Source: Rhodobacteraceae bacterium UBA1957
GTDB taxonomy: Bacteria; Pseudomonadota; Alphaproteobacteria; Rhodobacterales; Rhodobacteraceae
Length of the DNA: 11,540 bases
Direction: 5' to 3'
NCBI GenBank assembly: GCA_002336405.1
Contig: DDEJ01000049.1
Span: forward strand, 5,217 to 16,756
The notes under the pieces were generated by a model. It saw only the letters and a list, made by a program, of their open reading frames with translations, was not told the origin of the DNA and made no database searches. Shown one piece after another: positions 7,311-11,540 of the stretch. Each line of letters opens with the position of its first letter. Position 1 is the first letter of the stretch. The translations under genes were made by a program, and so were the position numbers.

Positions 7311-7341
7311 CCACTAAAAACCAATCGTAAGGAGATTCGAC

Positions 7342-7578
7342 ATGGAAGGCGACATAGTACAAATGGGCGCATATATCGGCGCAGGCTTGGCATGTACCGG
7401 AATGGGCGGCGCCGCCGTCGGTGTGGGCCATGTGGTCGGCAACTTTCTGTCCGGCGCATTGCGCAACCCGTCTGCAGCTGCAGGCCAGACAGCCACAATG
7501 TTTATCGGTATCGCATTCGCAGAAGCTCTGGGGATTTTCTCATTCCTCGTGGCGCTGCTGCTGATGTTTGCCGTCTAA
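7342..7578 (+). CDS. atpE: ATP synthase F0 subunit c
   Basis: This is a 78-residue proteolipid; many copies form the rotating c-ring of the F0 motor. It is a two-helix hairpin. Helix 1 (about 8-35) is glycine-rich ([17 protein letters not shown]), the polar loop is Arg41-Asn42-Pro43, and helix 2 (about 50-75) carries the proton-binding Glu61 in [12 protein letters not shown]. The carboxylate is Glu, as usual outside enterobacteria. Nothing suggests sodium specificity, although that cannot be settled by eye. Length and start are normal, with AAGGAG seven bases before the ATG, the strongest Shine-Dalgarno spacing in the operon. The gene is flanked by an extended -10 element upstream and a strong hairpin downstream. 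Both would favour the higher expression that subunit c needs over its neighbours. Confidence 0.97.
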   Translation: MEGDIVQMGAYIGAGLACTGMGGAAVGVGHVVGNFLSGALRNPSAAAGQTATMFIGIAFAEALGIFSFLVALLLMFAV

Positions 7579-7603
7579 ACCTAACGGAACCTTATCCTTA
7601 CGG

Positions 7604-7631
7604 TTGGGCGGGGCAATCATGCACCGCCCAA
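7604..7631 (+). other. Intercistronic stem-loop between atpE and atpF'
   Basis: TTGGGCGG (7604-7611) pairs perfectly with CCGCCCAA (7624-7631). Two further G-C pairs follow past one mismatch, leaving a 6-base AATCAT loop. No U-run follows, so it is not a canonical intrinsic terminator. It sits 25 bases past the atpE stop and 19 bases before the atpF' Shine-Dalgarno. A 3' stabiliser of the atpE message or a partial attenuator are the likely roles. Confidence 0.6.
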
Positions 7632-7661
7632 TGTAATAGATAATTCCTTCAGGAGGACGGA

Positions 7662-8198
7662 ATGGCAACTCAAACAAACGACGCCGCAGGCCAAGCAGCA
7701 GATGCCGCGCCGGGGATGCCCCAGCTCGATTTCTCGACCTTCGGAAACCAGATCTTCTGGCTGGTGGTTACTTTGGTGGCCATTTATCTTATTCTTGATC
7801 GCATTGCGCTGCCGCGCATCGCCGAGGTGCTGGCCGAACGTCAGGACAGGATCACCGGCGATATTGCCGCGGCAGAAGACCTCAAAGCGCAGGCCCTCGC
7901 AGCGGAAGAGGCTTACAACAAAGCTCTGGCCGAGGCGCGAACCGAAGCGCAAACCATTGTGGCAAAAGCCAAGGCCGACATGCAGGTCGAACTGGAAGCC
8001 GCTATTGCCAAGGCAGATGTTGAAATTGCCGCCAAAACGGCAGTGTCTGAAAAGGCCATCGCCGAAATTCGGGCCGGTGCGCTGGACAGTGTCAGCCTCG
8101 TGGCCACAGAAACCGCAACAGCGGTGGTTGCGGCCATTGGTGGGAGCGCGGATGCGGATGCAATCTCCGCCGCGGTAACAGAACAGATGAAAGGGTGA
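7662..8198 (+). CDS. atpF': ATP synthase F0 subunit b'
   Basis: This is a 178-residue peripheral-stalk subunit, the b-prime paralogue found in photosynthetic bacteria, their non-photosynthetic relatives and plastids (also called atpX or atpG in this group). A polar Ala-rich N-terminus (1-28) leads to a single membrane helix at about 30-46 ([15 protein letters not shown]). The family motif [15 protein letters not shown] (50-64) follows, and then a long Ala/Glu/Lys-rich helix (about 65-155) that would form a coiled coil with subunit b. AGGAGG lies five bases before the ATG. The stop TGA is within the GTGA just before atpF. The bb' heterodimer anchors the F1 head through delta, which is encoded outside this window. 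Confidence 0.94.
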   Translation: MATQTNDAAGQAADAAPGMPQLDFSTFGNQIFWLVVTLVAIYLILDRIALPRIAEVLAERQDRITGDIAAAEDLKAQALAAEEAYNKALAEARTEAQTIVAKAKADMQVELEAAIAKADVEIAAKTAVSEKAIAEIRAGALDSVSLVATETATAVVAAIGGSADADAISAAVTEQMKG

Positions 8199-8203
8199 AG
8201 CCA

Positions 8204-8761
8204 ATGTATAGATTAACGTTGATCGCCGCCTTTGTGATGGCCAGCCCCGCGCTGGCAGCGGAGGGTCCTTTCGTCTCGCTGCGCAATACAAACTTTATTG
8301 TGTTGTTGTCGTTTCTTTTGTTCATCGGGGTTTTGTTAAAGTACAAAGTGCCCTCGATTCTGATGGGTCTTTTGGACAAACGCGCTGATGAGATCACTGC
8401 GACATTGAACGATGCACGCTCATTGCGCGAAGAGGCGCAGACACTGCTGGCGTCGTATGAACGTAAGCAGCGCGAAGTTCAGGAGCAGGCTGACCGGATT
8501 ATCGCACAGGCGAAAGTCGATGCGGAACTAGCGGCTGCTCAGGCTAATGAAGATTTGAAATTGTCGGTTGAGCGCCGTGTGCTTGCTGCGCAAGACCAGA
8601 TCGCTTCGGCCGAAGCCTCAGCCGTGAAAGAGATCAAAAGTCAGGCGATCACAGTCGCCATGGCTGTGGCAACTGATGTCTTGGCCAAACAGATGACAGC
8701 AGCGTCTGGCAACAAGTTGATTGACGACGCCATCAAAGAGATCGATGCTAGGCTGCATTGA
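8204..8761 (+). CDS. atpF: ATP synthase F0 subunit b
   Basis: This is a 185-residue second peripheral-stalk subunit, partner of b'. The N-terminus looks like a cleavable signal peptide: MYRLTLIAAFVMASPALA, then AEGPF, with a plausible ALA-A cleavage after residue 19. The true membrane helix comes after it at about 30-46 (FIVLLSFLLFIGVLL), followed by the conserved KVPSILMGLLDKRADEI and a long charged helix. I chose the ATG at 8204, with AAAGGG eight bases upstream. A GTG at 8195 is also in frame and overlaps the atpF' stop; it would add only three residues (MKP). This is the last gene of the F0 operon, followed 21 bases later by an intrinsic terminator. No F1 genes follow, which fits the split F0/F1 operons of Rhodobacterales and Rhodospirillales. 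Confidence 0.94.
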   Translation: MYRLTLIAAFVMASPALAAEGPFVSLRNTNFIVLLSFLLFIGVLLKYKVPSILMGLLDKRADEITATLNDARSLREEAQTLLASYERKQREVQEQADRIIAQAKVDAELAAAQANEDLKLSVERRVLAAQDQIASAEASAVKEIKSQAITVAMAVATDVLAKQMTAASGNKLIDDAIKEIDARLH

Positions 8762-8782
8762 GCATCTGAGCTCAATGATATG

Positions 8783-8810
8783 AAAACCCGGTGAAACATC
8801 CGGGTTTTTT
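8783..8810 (+). terminator. Rho-independent terminator of the F0 operon
   Basis: AAAACCCGG (8783-8791) and CCGGGTTTT (8800-8808) form a perfect 9-base stem with an 8-base loop, ending in a run of six T. It lies 21 bases after the atpF stop. It may also work weakly in the other orientation for the GntR gene, since the left arm starts with four A. Confidence 0.9.
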
Positions 8811-8856
8811 GATTTTTCGATTTAGTATCTACAAAGCAAGTGCAGTCTATGCGCTT

Positions 8857-8879
8857 ACTGCCAGTCTATGCTGGGCAGT
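8857..8879 (-). terminator. Hairpin downstream of the GntR gene (weak terminator candidate)
   Basis: ACTGCC (8857-8862) pairs with GGCAGT (8874-8879) around an 11-base loop, starting 11 bases past the GntR stop codon. No U-run follows on the minus strand, so termination would be Rho-assisted or weak. The loop overlaps one copy of a 10-base direct repeat, CAGTCTATGC, at 8843-8852 and 8862-8871. Confidence 0.3.
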
Positions 8880-8889
8880 TTAGTTTTAA

Positions 8890-9660
8890 TTATTGTCGGC
8901 TTTTTTCATGCTCAAACCGGCGCTGTGCATAGTCGGCATTGGCATTGGCGCGGTTTTGATCTTCCAGACACCCGCGTACATAATTGAGATGCGCCTCAAC
9001 CGCTGCTTGCGCGCCGGCAGGGTCCCTGTTTTGCAAAGCATCGTTGATGGCGCGGTGTTGGGCGAGCAGTTCATCGCGGGTGGTGCGCTGTTTGAACATC
9101 ACACGGCGATTGTAAAACACGCCCTCCTGAAGCAGTTGATACATTGACCGCATCATATGCAGCATAATCACGTTATGGCTGGCTTCGATGATGGACAAGT
9201 GAAATTCGGCATCAAGGCGGGCTTCATCTGCAGCATGGCGTTTGCTATGCGCCATTTCCATTTTTTGAAACAGCGTTTGGATCACTTGCAGATCCATATC
9301 AGAGGCAAGACGAGCGGCCCGGCTGGCGGCCAGACCTTCCATATCGCGTCGGAACGACAGGTAATCAAACACCGCTTCATCGTGATCGGCAAACAGTTTA
9401 ATCAAAACCTCAGAAAATGCGCTGCCTAGAACGTCTGCCACAAATATTCCGGCATTTGCTTTCGTAACCAAAAGACCCTTTGCCTGCAGATTGGCAATAG
9501 CTTCGCGCAACGAGGGCCGTGACACCGTCAGCCGTTCGGATAATTCACGCTCGGAAGGCAGACGTTCCCCGGGCCTTAGAATGCCGCGCAGGATCAACTG
9601 CTCGATCTGACGGCTGACCGCTTGGGAAAGTTTTTCTGTTCGAACTTGCTTGAACGGCAT
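8890..9660 (-). CDS. GntR-family (FadR subfamily, PdhR-like) transcriptional regulator
   Basis: This is a 256-residue regulator. The N-terminal winged helix (about 8-75) has the GntR signature GERLPSERELSERLTVSRPSLREAI (31-55). The C-terminal FCD domain (about 95-235) carries the usual metal or ligand residues: Asp150 and His154 (DAEFH), His202 (QHRAI) and His224 (EAHL). Members of this subfamily sense small carboxylates such as pyruvate, lactate, glycolate or sugar acids. MPFKQVRTEKLSQAVSRQIE resembles PdhR/LldR-type starts, so I chose the ATG at 9660, which has AAGGG seven bases upstream; an in-frame ATG at 9708 adds 16 unrelated residues. It stands alone, with the F0 operon on one side and an unknown gene divergently on the other, so no target can be deduced. 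The C-terminal tail (about 236-256) is polar. Confidence 0.92.
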   Translation of the reverse strand: MPFKQVRTEKLSQAVSRQIEQLILRGILRPGERLPSERELSERLTVSRPSLREAIANLQAKGLLVTKANAGIFVADVLGSAFSEVLIKLFADHDEAVFDYLSFRRDMEGLAASRAARLASDMDLQVIQTLFQKMEMAHSKRHAADEARLDAEFHLSIIEASHNVIMLHMMRSMYQLLQEGVFYNRRVMFKQRTTRDELLAQHRAINDALQNRDPAGAQAAVEAHLNYVRGCLEDQNRANANADYAQRRFEHEKSRQ

Positions 9661-9713
9661 TTGTAACCCTTTCGTGTGCCGTATATCTGGCGCAGTCTTA
9701 CGCAACAATAGGT

Positions 9714-9728
9714 GTCAATACATTTGAC
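9714..9728. promoter_or_regulatory. Inverted repeat between GntR gene and 9796 gene (operator candidate)
   Basis: GTCAA and TTGAC flank a 5-base spacer TACAT. The site is 54 bases upstream of the GntR start and 68 bases upstream of the divergent gene. The heptamer GGTGTCA also occurs twice here (9711-9717 and 9730-9736). Size and position suit a FadR-subfamily dimer, but the sequence is not a known consensus that I can match. Confidence 0.28.
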
Positions 9729-9795
9729 GGGTGTCAGCCCACACGGATTTGTCGATTTAAAGACTTTATTAACCTAACTTACCCTACGTTTACGA

Positions 9796-10191
9796 ATGAT
9801 CCGTCAGCTCATTTTACTGTTTATTATCATCGTAAATCCTGCCTGTGTTTTTTATGGCAATGACTTTACTTATCTTCCGGTGTTTCGGGCGCAAGAAGGT
9901 GGTAGTGAATTCGATGTGCGTGTGGGGGCAAATGTGGCTCAGACAATACGTAGAAATTTCGAATGGAATCCTTCTTTTGAAACAGTTGCGCGCCGGTCTG
10001 CGGCATTGACTGCGCGGCTTAGCGGTTGCAAGGTTGGCTGGGTAATCGGCGACCCATCGGTGCAGGTTCTCGGCTTGTCGTGCGGCGGCGCACCACCTGC
10101 CAAAAAGCCAAATCTGTGGCGTAGGGCCGCGTTCTCTTGTGACCGTTATGAATACCGTCATGGACAGGATGAACTGATCTGTAACGGTTAG
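9796..10191 (+). CDS. Small hypothetical protein, probably exported
   Basis: I do not recognise this 131-residue protein. The first 19 residues are a hydrophobic export or anchor segment (MIRQLILLFIIIVNPACVF). The Cys at 17 follows NPA, which is not a proper lipobox, so a lipoprotein is possible but not supported. The rest is soluble and mixed, with a central helix-like part (VRVGANVAQTIRRNFEWNPSF; ARRSAALTARLSG) and then a region with five more or less spaced Cys across the mature protein and leader (17, 78, 96, 114, 129), so disulfides are plausible if it is exported. The Shine-Dalgarno is very weak. Its stop overlaps the stop of the GNAT gene by 4 bases. The signal-like start and the length without stops support a real gene, but not strongly. 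Confidence 0.6.
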   Translation: MIRQLILLFIIIVNPACVFYGNDFTYLPVFRAQEGGSEFDVRVGANVAQTIRRNFEWNPSFETVARRSAALTARLSGCKVGWVIGDPSVQVLGLSCGGAPPAKKPNLWRRAAFSCDRYEYRHGQDELICNG

Positions 10192-10643
10192 CCCAGAGCC
10201 TTCTCCATAAATATTGAGACTTTATTTTCAGTATAATCGCCGAACGGACCACAAATTGTGAACCCCAGACGGCGATACAGCCCCACGGCAGATTTCAACG
10301 AATCTCCGGTTTCCAGTCGCAACACTGGCAGGCGCGCTTGCCGAGCCTCAAGTTCGATCCGTCTGAGAATTTTCTCACCTACGCCCTGACCACGGGCAAA
10401 AGGTTGGGTGAACATTGACTTTATCTCGCCATAACCTGTTCTTACAGCGAGGGCCCCACAGCCGAGGGTTACGTTATATTCACGCGCCACAAAGAACTGT
10501 ATCTGAGGTGCGCATAGCTCGTCACTTGAAAGGGCAAAACTGTCCTCGGGGCAAAACAGCTGTTCCATCAACGCATGGCTTTTTGACAATAAAGCCGCTA
10601 CCTCTGTGTCTTTTGGATTTCCTGGTTCGATAATAACTGTCAT
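10188..10643 (-). CDS. GNAT-family N-acetyltransferase
   Basis: This is a 151-residue cytoplasmic acetyltransferase of the Gcn5 superfamily, which moves an acetyl group from acetyl-CoA to an amine of unknown identity. Motif A with the pyrophosphate-binding loop is ARGQGVGEKIL (83-93, core RGQGVG at 84-89), preceded by the beta-4 strand GEIKSMFTQP. Motif B follows: LRLETGDSLKSAVGLYRRLGF (108-128), with the general-acid Tyr123. The single domain is of normal length. An AGGGGG Shine-Dalgarno lies just before the ATG. It is the only minus-strand gene between smc and the 9796 gene, and its neighbours give no hint of a substrate. Confidence 0.92.
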   Translation of the reverse strand: MTVIIEPGNPKDTEVAALLSKSHALMEQLFCPEDSFALSSDELCAPQIQFFVAREYNVTLGCGALAVRTGYGEIKSMFTQPFARGQGVGEKILRRIELEARQARLPVLRLETGDSLKSAVGLYRRLGFTICGPFGDYTENKVSIFMEKALG

Positions 10644-10821
10644 TGCACCCCCTAATTTTTACCACAGGATTATCTTCTATCCAAAATGACCCCAACGCTG
10701 CTGACTCCACTATATTTCGTTGATATACTCAAGTACATCGCCACATTTTGTGGTTGATCGTTGACTCATTCGCAGATTTGCCGGAACATCTGAGCGAGAA
10801 TAAGAATCATGGGCATCCGAC
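10644..10821. promoter_or_regulatory. Divergent intergenic region of the GNAT gene and smc
   Basis: This 178-base gap must hold the promoters of both flanking genes. For smc, TTGACT at 10761-10766 is a good -35, but the matching -10 position (about 10784-10789, GAACAT) is poor. A short palindrome CCACA-TTT-TGTGG lies at 10741-10753. An imperfect hairpin (10770-10797) lies in the putative smc leader. No assignment is secure. Confidence 0.3.
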
Positions 10822-11540
10822 GTGCGGTTTTCAAAACTCAGACTGAGCGGCTTTAAAAGCTTTGTCGACCCCACAGACCTGATTATCGAGAATGGGTTGA
10901 CGGGTGTTGTCGGTCCAAACGGGTGTGGGAAGTCCAACTTGCTTGAAGCGCTGCGCTGGGTGATGGGTGAAAACCGCCCGACTGCGATGCGCGGTGGTGG
11001 CATGGAAGATGTGATCTTTGCTGGGGCGGCGACCCGGCCCGCCCGCAATTTTGCCGAGGTCAGCTTGCATCTGGACAATTCCGAGCGGTTGGCTCCCAGC
11101 GGGTTTAACCAATCAGACAGTCTGGATATCGTACGTCGGATCACCCGTGATGCAGGCTCGGCCTATAAGGCCAACGGCAATGAGGCGCGGGCCCGCGATG
11201 TCCAGATGTTGTTTGCCGATGCCTCGACTGGCGCCCATAGCCCAGCCCTGGTCCGTCAGGGACAAATTTCCGAATTGATCAACGCCAAACCCAAAAGCCG
11301 GCGCCGTATTCTTGAAGAAGCCGCAGGCATCTCGGGCCTTTACCAGCGACGGCATGAGGCCGAGTTAAAACTAAAGGGGGCCGAGGGTAACCTTGAACGG
11401 GTTGATGACGTGCTAGAACAACTGGCTGGCCAGTTATCACAGCTTGACCGGCAGGCCAAACAGGCAGCCCGTTACCGTACTATCGGTGAAGACTTACGAA
11501 AATTTGAGGGCATGTTGCTTTATCGACGTTGGAAAGAGGC
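10822..11540 (+). CDS. smc: Chromosome segregation ATPase SMC, 3' end beyond window
   Basis: These are the first 239 residues of SMC, the ATPase that with ScpA/ScpB forms the condensin that compacts and aligns chromosome arms; a full protein would be about 1150 residues. The N-terminal head is intact: [17 protein letters not shown] (2-18), Walker [10 protein letters not shown] (31-39), [18 protein letters not shown] (42-59) and the Q-loop RQGQISELI (145-153). [20 protein letters not shown] (165-184) then begins the first coiled-coil arm, which continues to the window edge. The start is GTG at 10822, the only start codon in frame after the upstream stop at 10801; Shine-Dalgarno sequence is weak. 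A short ORF starting with ATG at 10809 overlaps this start in another frame. No frameshift or stop is seen. Confidence 0.95.
   Translation, partial: MRFSKLRLSGFKSFVDPTDLIIENGLTGVVGPNGCGKSNLLEALRWVMGENRPTAMRGGGMEDVIFAGAATRPARNFAEVSLHLDNSERLAPSGFNQSDSLDIVRRITRDAGSAYKANGNEARARDVQMLFADASTGAHSPALVRQGQISELINAKPKSRRRILEEAAGISGLYQRRHEAELKLKGAEGNLERVDDVLEQLAGQLSQLDRQAKQAARYRTIGEDLRKFEGMLLYRRWKE

Noticed and set aside
7393..7395. Cys18 in helix 1 of subunit c as a possible oddity
   Set aside because: As far as I recall, a Cys near this position occurs in subunit c of related Rhodobacteraceae, so I do not treat it as unusual.
7617..8291. 224-codon open frame on the minus strand
   Set aside because: Antisense to atpF' and the start of atpF. 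The Gly/His/Cys-rich translation mirrors the Ala-rich codons of b'.
9796..9849. Lipoprotein signal in the hypothetical protein
   Set aside because: The residues before Cys17 are Asn-Pro-Ala, which do not fit a lipobox; an ordinary export signal or anchor is more likely.
10710..11144. 144-codon open frame on the minus strand
   Set aside because: Antisense to the smc head domain, including Walker A. The smc frame is unmistakable on the other strand.
1..11540. Mobile element, CRISPR array, tRNA/rRNA, toxin-antitoxin or defence system
   Set aside because: No transposase, integrase, terminal repeats, regular repeat-spacer pattern, RNA gene fold or defence domain could be seen; almost all coding space is taken by recognisable chromosomal genes.

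Overview
The window looks like a chromosomal segment of an alphaproteobacterium, most likely the Roseobacter group of Rhodobacteraceae with moderate GC. The reasons are a free-standing F0 ATP synthase operon that uses paired b' and b subunits and has no F1 genes beside it, the mutY / DUF721 / DsbA-like gene run, and protein sequences of Rhodobacteraceae style. The species cannot be named from the sequence. I see no phage, IS element, integrase, CRISPR array, tRNA or rRNA.

Layout, left to right. (1) The 3' part of an amidase-signature enzyme gene (1-990, +) meets an AlkB-type membrane di-iron hydroxylase (987-2120, -) tail to tail with a 4-base overlap. (2) mutY (2210-3268, -) is divergent from a + strand run: a DUF721/DciA-like protein (3352-3873), a DsbA-like thiol oxidoreductase (3886-4527) and a CaiB/BaiF CoA-transferase (4527-5636). 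The last two overlap by one base. (3) A small ArsR-family regulator (5646-5981, -) has a palindromic operator candidate in front of it. (4) The F0 operon atpI-atpB-atpE-atpF'-atpF (6211-8761, +) ends in a clear intrinsic terminator (8783-8810). (5) A PdhR/FadR-like GntR regulator (8890-9660, -) is followed by an unrecognised small, probably exported protein (9796-10191, +). That gene meets a GNAT acetyltransferase (10188-10643, -) tail to tail. (6) The 5' end of smc (10822 to the window edge, +) starts with GTG and runs off the end.

Functionally the window is mostly housekeeping: ATP synthase membrane sector, base-excision repair, probable replicative helicase loading, chromosome condensation and envelope disulfide chemistry. 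Accessory catabolic genes (amidase, AlkB, CoA-transferase) and two regulators of unknown target are mixed in. All intergenic gaps are under 300 bases; the longest is 5982-6210.

I did not find a convincing undescribed system. The most interesting signals are regulatory. atpE alone is bracketed by an extended -10 promoter candidate and a strong intercistronic hairpin. The ArsR gene has a predicted leaderless promoter whose -35 lies in a palindrome. A short out-of-frame ORF overlaps the GTG start of smc. The apparent separation of smc from mutY/DUF721/dsbA is also worth checking.
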